From a virus, in IMG/VR virus record IMGVR_UViG_3300017782_000139, positions 1-29,002 of that record: a stretch of DNA of 29,002 nt; one strand, 5' to 3'. The notes below the pieces were generated by a model. That model made no database searches, had not been told where the DNA came from, and saw nothing but the letters and a program-made list of their open reading frames with translations. Each line of letters opens with the position of its first letter. Within the stretch, counting starts at the first letter, position 1. Of the stretch, positions 17,901-25,057 are shown piece by piece. The translations under genes and the position numbers were made by a program.

Positions 17901-18793
17901 AAAAACTCTGTATTTTTATCTCTCATTGTAGAAGAAAGTATAGTTATAGACTGAGAAGGCCACACAAGCCCATTGTCTGTTGGATCATTAACGCCTGTAT
18001 CTGTACTTTCTATATAGAATGTGGTAGCATTTACAATTTTTATAACTCTAATATTTCTTTGTTGAGCGGTAACAGCACCTCCAGTACTTAATTTTATATA
18101 ATCTCCTACTTCAGGTAATGTTTCGCCAGTTCCAAGGCTTACAGTAACTTGTCCATACCAACCTTTGATAGCATTGCCTTGTCTAATACTTGATGCTGAT
18201 GTTATATTTTTTGTAGTAAATAAAACTGGAGTATCACAAGGATAATATTTTGCTAAAGATATTTGATCTTCATTTATATAATAAGGATTAGAGCCTGAGG
18301 CCGGTGAACTTATAGCAGAGTTTACATTTATTTTTCTTGGTTGATTCCTGTTATCAGTCCAAAACAATAAATCTTCAACAAGGTTTATTCCATATACAGG
18401 ATGTGTTGTAGAAAAATTTAAATAATTACCTTTTAAAAGTGTTTGAGTGCTATCTGAATTTTGATCATACATAATCAAAGCACATGTAGCACCTTCTGGT
18501 GCAGGATTAGATAGAGTATCACTAGAAGTATCTGTATAATTAGTTATTATAAAAAACATTCTATTATTAGACTCATCACTCAAACTACCTATAGTTGTAG
18601 TGCTTAGCTCGGAATCTTCAAGTGTTCTAACTAATGAGTTACCTAATACATTTTCTAAAGCACCTACGTCATCTCCTTCAGATTTACTTACCGAAACGTT
18701 CTGAGCATCTCTATACTCTCCTTTAGATAATATTCTATCATCTAAGTCTTTGTTCATTTTAGACTTAATAAAAGTGTTTTGTGCTTTTGCCAT
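14966..18793 (-). CDS. Large tail/stabilisation protein (1275 aa) with C-terminal Ig-like domain
   Basis: The N-terminus reads F-I-K-S-K-M-N-K-D-L-D-D-R at about 8-20, then G-E-Y-R-D-A-Q-N-V and D-V-G-A-L-E-N-V-L-G-N. This opening marks large structural proteins (P22 gp10-like stabilisation/tail proteins) in marine and crAss-like phages. Further blocks are V-R-F-A-Y-R-F-K-F-D-D-G-E-Y-S near 395-410, I-R-I-Y-D-K-I-P near 545, G-N-R-V-V-F-G-N-F-M-D, V-G-I-V-L-Q-D-K-Y-G-R-S near 620, and F-W-E-T-S-T-S-G-L-V-S-E-L-N near 1040. The last 90 residues form an Ig/cadherin-like domain (G-T-Y-T-C-N-I-D-V-T-D-A-N-G, then L-T-V-T-V-T-V), often found on exposed virion surfaces. It starts five bases after the ring-protein gene and is followed in frame by the 578-residue gene. 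The receptor, if any, cannot be deduced. Confidence 0.8.
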   Translation of the reverse strand: MAKAQNTFIKSKMNKDLDDRILSKGEYRDAQNVSVSKSEGDDVGALENVLGNSLVRTLEDSELSTTTIGSLSDESNNRMFFIITNYTDTSSDTLSNPAPEGATCALIMYDQNSDSTQTLLKGNYLNFSTTHPVYGINLVEDLLFWTDNRNQPRKINVNSAISSPASGSNPYYINEDQISLAKYYPCDTPVLFTTKNITSASSIRQGNAIKGWYGQVTVSLGTGETLPEVGDYIKLSTGGAVTAQQRNIRVIKIVNATTFYIESTDTGVNDPTDNGLVWPSQSITILSSTMRDKNTEFLSISNYGQITTTGQTGSSRDLYCISKPEVGDQAIHSTIPENTLVTAVNQVGASDGPIYNVTLSPTPSSDLGSGPDVVSFCKPNPDYEASWPGDSDYLEDKFVRFAYRFKFDDGEYSLISPYTQPAFIPKQQGYVGVSKSNPNQGATYLNTQEAELGASTIVSFFENQINEVKVHIKMPHVVNTLFEKLKIIEIDILYKESDGLIVRVLDTFSTSDAIVTSNSTDTFIYNYQSKKPWKQVTEADTIRIYDKIPVRAKTQSVTGNRVVFGNFMDKHTSPETLDYAVNASSKFFSFSDESNGCSVSYPKHSLKQNRTYQVGIVLQDKYGRSSDVIISSIKDSVLTYNNLKFGGSTLFHKYRNKTMPVPQDIDWEGDSLKILWSNIIPETIANASGYPGTYRSGFIDVDVFGAAPGKIILAQGSDISGIIAGSFIKGMDAGNPSATPPVLPAPYNRAITSVAADVNGYPTIYIEGSTLNLTTGSIATVVGNANPLGWYSYKVVVKQQAEDYYNVYAPAPLLNSPTGSTPNNPVGDGSILTLLSDNINKIPADLTEVSPEQTLFRTSDEILFPRVATTKLSVVIKTGYAGKVMPKQTYLDYSNEGIFFTVGNLGKLTDVGLNTNDPLTDSEITAPGVFNAISNPVIASIRTSGISFGSKFNAPLPNFSGAPTSSSLEGLSGILEVKPKNSKFREEIFWETSTSGLVSELNRDILSDNAANTPTSLQTTQPYSLSEGNSSYGTPFSVYKFKLLNGNGDQMQLVTGDTMTMVTTNGSGTVLGNWGIDAAINSTNPASIYVTTPGLYYYYQQNNNLTNFNHVITVNKVDGPNTITGTFTVNGSLSNVSPTIYNASGTAITSYSQSTTTSTTDIVFNARNGSQFSYFGSANFGGFGGKELSWSNPTGTNASSFSWVGGTSGTEVGVNTNNPTLQQLNRNTLRLTTYTNGTYTCNIDVTDANGTGISHGSLTVTVTVSLPSEENDENV

Positions 18794-18798
18794 TTAAT

Positions 18799-20019
18799 CT
18801 AGTGTTTTAGCCATTTAGATTTACCCCTCATAACTTGGGTAAACTCTCCAATTTTAATGTTACTTAGTCTTATTTTAGCGTTTCTTAGTTTTGCAGCTTT
18901 TTCTTTTTTAAATCTTTGAACTATATACTCAGGAGTTTTAGGCCTATAAGATATTATATTATATACCATGTAAGAATATAGTGCGTCCTCGGCCATCTTA
19001 GGCACTTTAGAATCAGTGTCGTAAGCTAAACCATCTGATATATACTCTAAAGTTATCAATCTGCCAGATAAGTTTCCACTAAAAGCAAATACGCCTCTTC
19101 TTTGATCTATAGTAAACCATCCATTTTTTTGAGAAGTAACAGGGTTTAATCCATATCTTTGGCCATAAGCTGACTTCCACCAAGACCAATCAAAAGCGTT
19201 AGATCCATCATTTATGTCTTGACTAGTAACGTTGCCACTTATAGAATTATCATTTGCTCCTCTCCAGTTTTCATTAACTAAAGACTGTGATGCTTGTATA
19301 GAATTTCCATATATATCTTGTGTTGGAATACCTTGATCATCTTGTATTGGTAAAAAAGTAGGATTAACAGTTAGATCAGTAGGATATATAATATGTTTAA
19401 CACCATTTGAATCTGTCCAAGATAATTGCACATAATTAACATAATCTTGAGGTATTACTAAAGAAAGACTAGCCGGTACAGTTAGCTCTTGTACATTCAC
19501 AGACTTAAGAGTGTCATAGCTAAATTCTTGTAATCCTCTTTTTGCATGGAAAATAACGTCAGATCTTTTTACTCTACTAATAACTTTGTCTGTTCCAACG
19601 TATGCAAGCATAAAATTGTTTACTATGTCTTTTAAACTTATATACTCGTAACTTTTATAGTTATCCCATATAGAGGTTTCTATTAGTCTTATTATTATAG
19701 TAGAGCTCTGAGGTATATTTGTAGTAACGCCTGTAACAGGATCTGGGTTAGAACTTAAAACAACTTGTTGAGAACTAATTCCATTATTTACTACAGACGT
19801 TAAATTAGTTGTTACATAATAAGGAGATAACTCTGGATATTGCTTTACACCATCTATATAAACATCATAATTGTCATAAGATTTTGGACTTGAGGTGTTA
19901 GACCATATCAAAGGAGTCATGTTATTTGGCCATGTTAAAGTGTTAGATACATTGCCATTTGGTGAATAAATTATTTCACCTTCATAGTATTCTGAAGAAT
20001 TTTGATCTATTAAACCCAT
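18799..20019 (-). CDS. Head-tail connector / tail tubular ring protein (406 aa)
   Basis: The N-terminal third is a beta-rich module (Y-D-N-Y-D-V-Y-I-D-G-V-K-Q-Y, with many Ser/Thr). From about 125 it reads L-K-D-I-V-N-N-F-M-L-A-Y-V-G, then V-K-R-S-D-V-I-F-H-A-K-R-G-L-Q-E-F-S-Y-D-T-L, then V-I-P-Q-D-Y-V-N-Y-V-Q-L-S-W. This helix followed by a beta-sandwich (L-P-x-D-Y) is the usual plan of ring/adaptor proteins such as T7 gp11 and P22 gp4-type connectors. The C-terminus is a basic helix (A-E-D-A-L-Y-S-Y-M-V-Y-N-I-I, then F-K-K-E-K-A-A-K-L-R-N-A-K) that in this class packs against the portal. The gene lies three bases after the preceding connector gene and five before the large tail protein, consistent with a head-closure role. 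Which ring it forms is not decidable here. Confidence 0.75.
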   Translation of the reverse strand: MGLIDQNSSEYYEGEIIYSPNGNVSNTLTWPNNMTPLIWSNTSSPKSYDNYDVYIDGVKQYPELSPYYVTTNLTSVVNNGISSQQVVLSSNPDPVTGVTTNIPQSSTIIIRLIETSIWDNYKSYEYISLKDIVNNFMLAYVGTDKVISRVKRSDVIFHAKRGLQEFSYDTLKSVNVQELTVPASLSLVIPQDYVNYVQLSWTDSNGVKHIIYPTDLTVNPTFLPIQDDQGIPTQDIYGNSIQASQSLVNENWRGANDNSISGNVTSQDINDGSNAFDWSWWKSAYGQRYGLNPVTSQKNGWFTIDQRRGVFAFSGNLSGRLITLEYISDGLAYDTDSKVPKMAEDALYSYMVYNIISYRPKTPEYIVQRFKKEKAAKLRNAKIRLSNIKIGEFTQVMRGKSKWLKH

Positions 20020-20022
20020 ATT

Positions 20023-21117
20023 TTATTTTTTTGAATTTTGTTCATCAAGCTGCTGTAAACCACTAGCTGCTTGAATTATTTGAGTATCTTTTATTATAAT
20101 TCCCGCATATTTTAGAATACCTAGTATAACTTCTATTTGTTGGCTTTCACTTATTTCAAATTGCAAGCTACCTTGACCTGAAGCGCTCATAAGATTAGAA
20201 GCTGCTAGCTCTATCATTAAAGGATTAGTTGTTCCAATAGATTGAGAACTAAGTAAAAACTGATCTCCTACTTTGTAACCAGAACCAACATTAGTAACAA
20301 AAGCAGCTGTATTAGCACTACTTAATGCAATATTAGTACCACCTGAAGGACTTACAACAATTTGTATTTCAGCGCCAGCACCAGTTACACCTGTTTGTGG
20401 TTGAAAAGTACCAGGACCTACAGCCACACTTTGAGTTAAATTAAAAGTACCACCAGTGTTGTTAACAAGTACAGCATTGTTAAATGGATTACTTGAGTTA
20501 GGATCAAAACGATTAGTTATATTTTGATTTACTATTAAAGACGTGTTATCAAAAGAAGTTGGATCATAAATATATTGACCTAAGTTGCCAACTGTATATC
20601 CCCATCTAACGTCTTTAGGTTTTCTAATGTAGTTAAAACTAACGTCAGAGTTAGAAAAAGTTGACAAAGACGGAAATACTGTTAATTTGTCTTGTTTGTA
20701 TTTTGCTATAGGAAAGTTTAAGCTAGGTTGTAGTAATGGTGATAACGACTGTTGTCTATATTCTCTAGAACTTGTAATTTCTATAGGAGGTTGACCATTA
20801 GCTTTAGTATATGTTGCAGATCCAAATCTATGTAAGTCTACTGGTTGAGTATACACGTTAGAAGCATGAGCAGAAGCACTTTCTGTTTTTTCAAACACTT
20901 GAAACTCTTCTCTAATATGATCAACTCTAGATGCAAACTCTTCATCTGTTTTAGGCATTCGTAAATACTGGTTGTAGTCTTCAAAAAACTTTTCAAATAT
21001 CTCTAATTGAACTTGTGTGCCTAGCTTATTAAACTCGTCGGGAGTTAAATAACCACGTTGTTCCTTGTTAAGAATACTTAGTACTGTTGTATATACCGTG
21101 TTTACGTTTATTGCCAT
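20023..21117 (-). CDS. Head-tail connector protein (364 aa) with an inserted beta domain
   Basis: The N-terminal helix block contains N-K-E-Q-R-G-Y-L-T-P-D-E-F-N-K-L (about 17-32) and Q-L-E-I-F-E-K-F-F-E-D-Y-N, a signature I recall from connector/structural proteins of marine and crAss-like phages. A beta region follows, with V-D-L-H-R-F-G, K-L-T-V-F-P and Y-I-R-K-P-K-D-V-R-W-G-Y. The C-terminus returns to helix (V-I-L-G-I-L-K-Y-A-G-I-I-I-K-D-T-Q-I-I-Q-A-A) as in that family. Between about 195 and 320 sits a Gly/Thr/Asn-rich stretch with V-G-S-G-Y-K-V-G-D-Q, which looks like an extra beta domain. The gene follows a terminator (21130-21158), so it is expressed by readthrough or from a promoter I cannot see. 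It abuts the ring-protein gene three bases downstream, in the same frame. Confidence 0.72.
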   Translation of the reverse strand: MAINVNTVYTTVLSILNKEQRGYLTPDEFNKLGTQVQLEIFEKFFEDYNQYLRMPKTDEEFASRVDHIREEFQVFEKTESASAHASNVYTQPVDLHRFGSATYTKANGQPPIEITSSREYRQQSLSPLLQPSLNFPIAKYKQDKLTVFPSLSTFSNSDVSFNYIRKPKDVRWGYTVGNLGQYIYDPTSFDNTSLIVNQNITNRFDPNSSNPFNNAVLVNNTGGTFNLTQSVAVGPGTFQPQTGVTGAGAEIQIVVSPSGGTNIALSSANTAAFVTNVGSGYKVGDQFLLSSQSIGTTNPLMIELAASNLMSASGQGSLQFEISESQQIEVILGILKYAGIIIKDTQIIQAASGLQQLDEQNSKK

Positions 21118-21129
21118 TTTAATATTTTT

Positions 21130-21158
21130 AAAAAAAAAGGGTGGCGTTAACCACCCTT
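21130..21158 (-). terminator. Intrinsic terminator after the 261-residue gene
   Basis: On the minus strand the arms AAGGGTGG (21158-21151) and CCACCCTT (21144-21137) form an 8-bp perfect stem around the loop TTAACG, followed by a run of nine Ts (21138-21130). It lies between the stop at 21174 and the next start at 21117. It is a textbook rho-independent terminator within the virion module. Confidence 0.88.
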
Positions 21159-21173
21159 ATTTATAATCACTTG

Positions 21174-21959
21174 TTATTTCATTTTTTTCTCTATAGACTT
21201 GTAAACCGCGAGCCCTTCGTCTGTTTTAAACCACGCAGCCATTGCTGAGTACGGATTTTCATCAAAAGGTACTGTCATTAATTTACGATTGTTACTAGCC
21301 CAAGTAAACGTTCTTTGATCATCTGCTAAAGATATTATTCTTTGTTCTACAGCTACTATAGCAAAATTTCTAAGTTGTACATTTTCATCATTTGATAACT
21401 CTATAAACAGTTGTGGATTTTGTCTAGCAAATAAGAGTAAGTCTCTTTTTAGTTCTTTAGAGCTTAATTCTGTTACTGAAGAGCCTTTCTCAACTCTTAA
21501 TATTGCTTCTGCTTTATCTATATCTGTGTCATAAGCCATATTCATAGCCATCAATTCCATCTCTAAGTAATCATGGTGGTTTTCAGCTTCTACAACTTGA
21601 TCGTGTTGTGTAAAAACTAAACCATTATGAGGATGATGATCTAAAAATTCTTGTAAATTTCTTTTTTCTTTAGGAACCATTAAATGTCCTTTTTCAAAAA
21701 CAATATGCTTTAAAGTTACAGCCCCTTTTTGTTCATCTACAAATATACTCTTGTGGTTAGTAGCATATCTAAGCTCTCTTTCAAAACCTTGTTTTTTATC
21801 AAACCAAACTAAAGGATATTTTTGAGAGTGTCTAGAGGGTAAAGTGTGAGTTAAAGGCATTTTATCTCTAAGCAAATAATAGTTTCTATCTTTATATTCC
21901 CAAGTATCTTTTTTAATCTCTTGCTTGGGAGCAGGAGCTTTTTTTTCTTTTGTTTCCAT
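21174..21959 (-). CDS. Unknown virion-module protein (261 aa)
   Basis: I do not recognise the family. The N-terminus is a short Lys/Pro/Glu-rich tail (K-E-K-K-A-P-A-P-K-Q-E-I-K-K). A compact region with many aromatic and basic residues follows (W-E-Y-K-D-R-N-Y-Y-L-L-R-D, then H-T-L-P-S-R-H-S-Q-K-Y-P-L-V-W-F-D), then G-H-L-M-V-P-K-E-K-R-N-L-Q-E-F-L-D-H-H-P-H-N. An acidic helix runs to about 165, then helices with L-L-L-F-A-R-Q-N-P-Q-L-F. It ends with F-T-W-A-S-N-N-R-K-L and F-D-E-N-P-Y-S-A-M-A-A-W-F-K-T-D-E-G. No membrane segment or catalytic triad is evident. It is bracketed by two intrinsic terminators and has a pentamer-repeat leader touching its ATG, so its expression is set apart from its neighbours. 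Position between capsid and connector genes suggests a head-completion, internal capsid or DNA-binding role; this is contextual only. Confidence 0.85.
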   Translation of the reverse strand: METKEKKAPAPKQEIKKDTWEYKDRNYYLLRDKMPLTHTLPSRHSQKYPLVWFDKKQGFERELRYATNHKSIFVDEQKGAVTLKHIVFEKGHLMVPKEKRNLQEFLDHHPHNGLVFTQHDQVVEAENHHDYLEMELMAMNMAYDTDIDKAEAILRVEKGSSVTELSSKELKRDLLLFARQNPQLFIELSNDENVQLRNFAIVAVEQRIISLADDQRTFTWASNNRKLMTVPFDENPYSAMAAWFKTDEGLAVYKSIEKKMK

Positions 21960-21982
21960 AATATAATATAATATAATAATTT
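21960..21982 (-). repeat. AT pentamer-repeat leader directly before the 261-aa gene
   Basis: On the plus strand the bases read three AATAT units (21960-21974), then AATAA and TTT. In the minus-strand mRNA this is UUAUU followed by (AUAUU)x3 touching AUG. It fills the whole gap between the upstream terminator's T-tract and the start codon. An equivalent leader with two units precedes the scaffold gene at 25032. It probably serves as an unstructured, non-Shine-Dalgarno ribosome entry site. Confidence 0.75.
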
Positions 21983-22009
21983 AAAAAAGACCCCGCCGAA
22001 GCGGGATCT
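21983..22009 (-). terminator. Intrinsic terminator with UUCG tetraloop after the 95-aa gene
   Basis: In minus-strand RNA the arms AGAUCCCGC (22009-22001) and GCGGGGUCU (21996-21988) form nine pairs (one G-U) closed by the loop UUCG, an extra-stable tetraloop. A run of six Us follows from 21988, its first base being the end of the stem. It begins about 16 bases after the stop of the 95-residue gene. It should end most transcripts carrying the capsid genes. Confidence 0.92.
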
Positions 22010-22024
22010 TATTATTTTTAAAAC

Positions 22025-22312
22025 CTACGATATAGCAGGGTAAAGAATATCGCCATTGCTAGCAATTATTCTTGGTGCTACTACAGCGGGGCCAGCAGCT
22101 CCGTTAGCAGCTCCAACAACTGGTGCCCATAGATCAAAAATTACTTGATCAGATGGTAATGAACCTGTTGTTGCTGTGTAAGTAATAGTTGATGATCCAA
22201 GAGTAACAACACCCGAAGCTATTGCTAATGCTCCTGTTCCAGCATCTATTAATTTATTCACTCCTGGATTCTCAGGAAGTGTATCTTGTGGTATGATATT
22301 TATTAAACCCAT
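22025..22312 (-). CDS. Small protein downstream of capsid gene (95 aa), possible head decoration
   Basis: No family is recognised. The protein is rich in Gly, Ala, Thr, Val and Pro. After L-P-E-N-P-G-V-N-K-L-I-D-A-G-T-G-A it alternates hydrophobic and small residues (G-V-V-T-L-G-S-S-T-I-T-Y-T-A-T-T-G-S) as in a beta-sandwich, then a Gly/Ala/Pro-rich loop, ending A-P-R-I-I-A-S-N-G-D-I-L-Y-P-A-I-S. It has no convincing membrane helix and no charged tail. It lies 29 bases after the major capsid gene and is the last gene before the UUCG terminator, so it shares the capsid transcript. A small beta protein in that position is often a capsid decoration or head-fibre base protein; here that is inference from position and composition. 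Confidence 0.8.
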   Translation of the reverse strand: MGLINIIPQDTLPENPGVNKLIDAGTGALAIASGVVTLGSSTITYTATTGSLPSDQVIFDLWAPVVGAANGAAGPAVVAPRIIASNGDILYPAIS

Positions 22313-22341
22313 TTTCTTATTTTTTAAATGTTAATAATTAA

Positions 22342-23850
22342 TTAAGCTCCTTTGAATAACACGAAGTTATTAGCAGCTTGAGTTACTAAACATCTTTCAG
22401 ATAAGAAACTTACAGTCATAGCATCTAAAGTGTCAGTGTAAGCACCACCAACAGATCCAGTTACCCAAGATTTCATTCTTCTATCTTCAGTTTCAGAAGC
22501 TCTATATCTTACATGTAAGAAAGGACGTCTGATATTAGAACCTAACATTTGATCGTATACTGTAGTAGTTCCAGCAGGAATCATTACACCATCGATTTCT
22601 TTAGATAACCCTCTTAATGAAGCATCATTTAGATATTTCCAGTCAGTCTTGTAGAAGTCATAAGAACCTCTTCTAAATCCTGAAAATCCAAAGTTAAGAG
22701 CCATATCACCATCGTTCTCAAATAAACCATAAGAAGCAGCTTGAGTAGAAGCGAATCCACCATTAACAGCAGCGATCATATCGTCAAAATCAAGAGCAGT
22801 AGATCTAGATAAGAAAAGCATGTTTTCTTCAATAGCACCTTGCTTGTCTAAGTTTTTAAGGATTTCATCGAAATCACCTAAAGCACCTGAACCAGGAGCA
22901 GCAGCTCCAGCAAAGCCAGAATATACATTACCTCTATCTTCTATAGCAGCAAATAATCCTTCAGAACCATCAACTCTAACAGTTGTACCTAAACTACCGT
23001 TGTTTGTTTGTGATCCAAAAGCAAAATTAGTTGCAGCTGTATATGTTTTAGTATTCATATTCTCAGCTTCAACCATTGCCATTTCTAGAGTATCTTCAAA
23101 TCTTAATCTTGTTTCAGACTCAGACTTTAAATACCATAAGTATCCAGACTGTCCATCTTCAGTAGCTACTTCAACCCACCCAATTTGAGCAGTATCAGAA
23201 CCATTGATTTGAAAGTTGTCTTTCAATATCATTGGCTTGTTAGCGTACTGAGTAAAACCTGGTTCGATAGATCCTTCCATACCTACAGATCCTTTTCCAA
23301 ATTCAGAACCGTATACATACAAGTTACAAAGACCAGCTCCAACAGGTAAAGCATTAGTTGCAGTACCGTAAAGTTTTACTTCTAGAGTATCTTTAGTAGC
23401 GCCTGAAACAGCTTGAACTAAACCTTTTTGAACTATAAGTCCAGTAGCATTATCTGATATTAAAACTGTTTGACCAATTCTAACAGCTCCAGTAGTAGCA
23501 TCAGCTCCAGTTGCAGCACTAAGATCTAAAGTTACAGAAATATCACTTTGAGCAGCTACAGCATTAAGCTGAACATTTACTTTTTTGTAAGCAATATGTA
23601 ATCTATTTTGTTCAGACCAAATTACTTGATCAGATGTCATAGGCATTTCAGCGCCTACCATTCTTAAGAAACCACCAATTGTTCGGTTTCCGTATCTCTC
23701 TATCTCAGCTTCATAAAGCTCAGGTAGATATTGTTGAGCGAAGTTACCTCCAGCAGCATCATCAAAAGACAAATAGTTGGTGTTTAAAGCCATTCTATTT
23801 TGTGCAGGTGTCAATGACGCAGGAAAACTTCCTCCTTGATTAAAAGCCAT
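22342..23850 (-). CDS. Major capsid protein (502 aa)
   Basis: It is identified by position (terminase, portal, scaffold, then this gene), length, and capsid-like sequence. The N-terminal part carries Y-L-P-E-L-Y-E-A-E-I-E-R-Y-G-N-R-T-I-G-G, the helix that precedes the HK97-type core in related marine phages (from memory). A beta stretch follows (I-S-V-T-L-D-L-S-A-A-T-G, then I-G-Q-T-V-L-I-S-D-N). Further along are the long-helix region with R-F-E-D-T-L-E-M-A-M-V-E-A-E-N-M, and N-M-L-F-L-S-R-S-T-A-L-D-F-D-D-M. The C-terminal part ends V-S-F-L-S-E-R-C-L-V-T-Q-A-A-N-N. A segment near 90-170 may be an insertion domain. No protease gene is visible in the window. It lies 15 bases after the scaffold gene and heads the transcript that ends at the UUCG terminator. 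Confidence 0.88.
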   Translation of the reverse strand: MAFNQGGSFPASLTPAQNRMALNTNYLSFDDAAGGNFAQQYLPELYEAEIERYGNRTIGGFLRMVGAEMPMTSDQVIWSEQNRLHIAYKKVNVQLNAVAAQSDISVTLDLSAATGADATTGAVRIGQTVLISDNATGLIVQKGLVQAVSGATKDTLEVKLYGTATNALPVGAGLCNLYVYGSEFGKGSVGMEGSIEPGFTQYANKPMILKDNFQINGSDTAQIGWVEVATEDGQSGYLWYLKSESETRLRFEDTLEMAMVEAENMNTKTYTAATNFAFGSQTNNGSLGTTVRVDGSEGLFAAIEDRGNVYSGFAGAAAPGSGALGDFDEILKNLDKQGAIEENMLFLSRSTALDFDDMIAAVNGGFASTQAASYGLFENDGDMALNFGFSGFRRGSYDFYKTDWKYLNDASLRGLSKEIDGVMIPAGTTTVYDQMLGSNIRRPFLHVRYRASETEDRRMKSWVTGSVGGAYTDTLDAMTVSFLSERCLVTQAANNFVLFKGA

Positions 23851-23865
23851 AATTTTATGTTTTTA

Positions 23866-25032
23866 TTAATTATTCTTGTTTTTTATTTTAAATTTCAACT
23901 TAGAACTATCAACACCATTAACTGCTTTTACTTTTAATCCACCTATAAAAACATCACCACCAGCATTAGGCTTAGGATCTGAACTTATATTGTTAGATTT
24001 AGCTAAAACATCTTTAACAGCATCGGCTTTGCCTTGCTCATAAAAATGTTGCGCTATAGTATCCGCATTTCTGGCAGCATATATTGCTTTGTGATAGCCA
24101 ACAGTATCACTAATCTCACCCTCTTTGTTTAAGAACTTCTTAACAAACGTACTCAAGCTTGACTGCTTTTCAACAATATCGTTAGGATTTGAAACATTAT
24201 ACCTAAAAGTTTTTTCACCAACATTAAAGTCGAAACCTTCGAATTCATTATTTAGTAAATTTTTAGTATTGGTTTCAAAATTTTCACGAATTTGTTTTAC
24301 TTTTTCTTGTTCCTTGTTGTATCTATTGAAAAAGTCCATAGCTTTTTGAGATTCTTGAGTTACGCTCGGCCTCAACTTGATTTCGTCGTAGTATTTACTC
24401 TTTGTATCTTCCAAAAAGCCTTTGGCTTTTGCAATTTCTTCTTTGAAGGCAAGTTTCTTTTTCTTTATATCTCGCTCTTCATCCACTTCTTCGTCATAAG
24501 TGAAACTGTCTTCCATTATAAAAGATATTTCCTCATGGTCAAGATGTGGTTTAGTATTTTTATAGTACTCTCTTAATAAAGATTTTTCATCTAACTCAGA
24601 GTAGTCTCTATTTAGCCTTGTGTAATCATCTATGGTTCCACCTGTTTCTTTCATAAACGAAATTAATTTGTTTATGTTATCAGGCATTACAACTTCTGTT
24701 TTTGCTTCTTCTACAGGTTCTTTAGTCGCTGGTTTTTCAACTTTTTCTATTTCTTTAATAGGAGACTCTATTGTTTTTTCTTCGGTGGCCCGTACTTCTT
24801 CAACCACTCTTTCGCCACTCGCTTCGTTTTCTTGTCCTTCGATAATAGCATTGCTATCATTTGTTTTTTGTTCTTGAATGGCATCTTTTTTTAATTCTAC
24901 TTTATTTATTTCTGGTTCTGGTTTTTTATCTAAGTTAACTTTAACAGTATTTTGATTTTTTTTGTTAGTTAATTTTTTTGGCTTTTTAATTTTAAGAGGA
25001 GCCTTCTCTTTATCTTGAATTGTTTCTGACAT
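23866..25032 (-). CDS. Scaffold-like capsid assembly protein (388 aa)
   Basis: Residues 1-115 are low complexity, dominated by Lys, Glu and Pro (A-P-L-K-I-K-K-P-K-K-L-T). The middle, about 115-280, is strongly charged and helical (D-E-E-V-D-E-E-R-D-I-K-K-K-K-L-A-F-K-E-E-I, then R-Y-N-K-E-Q-E-K-V-K-Q-I). The C-terminus is a basic tail, S-S-K-L-K-F-K-I-K-N-K-N-N. A charged coiled-coil body with a basic end that docks on the capsid protein, located just before the capsid gene, is the normal form of phage scaffolding proteins. Scaffolds are poorly conserved in sequence, so this rests on architecture and position. A pentamer-repeat leader with two AATAT units touches its start codon, matching that of the 261-residue gene. 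Confidence 0.8.
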   Translation of the reverse strand: MSETIQDKEKAPLKIKKPKKLTNKKNQNTVKVNLDKKPEPEINKVELKKDAIQEQKTNDSNAIIEGQENEASGERVVEEVRATEEKTIESPIKEIEKVEKPATKEPVEEAKTEVVMPDNINKLISFMKETGGTIDDYTRLNRDYSELDEKSLLREYYKNTKPHLDHEEISFIMEDSFTYDEEVDEERDIKKKKLAFKEEIAKAKGFLEDTKSKYYDEIKLRPSVTQESQKAMDFFNRYNKEQEKVKQIRENFETNTKNLLNNEFEGFDFNVGEKTFRYNVSNPNDIVEKQSSLSTFVKKFLNKEGEISDTVGYHKAIYAARNADTIAQHFYEQGKADAVKDVLAKSNNISSDPKPNAGGDVFIGGLKVKAVNGVDSSKLKFKIKNKNN

Positions 25033-25049
25033 AATATAATATAATAATT
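25033..25049 (-). repeat. AT pentamer-repeat leader directly before the scaffold gene
   Basis: On the plus strand two AATAT units (25033-25042) are followed by AATAA and TT. This is the same pattern as 21960-21982 but one unit shorter. In mRNA it reads AAUUAUU(AUAUU)x2 touching AUG. The rest of the gap up to 25057 is also nearly pure A/T. Confidence 0.75.
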
Positions 25050-25057
25050 AATAATAT

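Noticed and set aside
20020-21117. Fusion or readthrough between the 364- and 406-residue connector genes because they are in frame
   Set aside because: Each product has its own complete connector architecture, and in-frame neighbours occur by chance.
21960-22030. Bacteroidota-type promoter (TTTG, then TAnnTTTG) in the gaps before the virion genes
   Set aside because: I looked in the short gaps on the minus strand and found no matching pair at the right spacing; the gaps are mostly under 30 bases.
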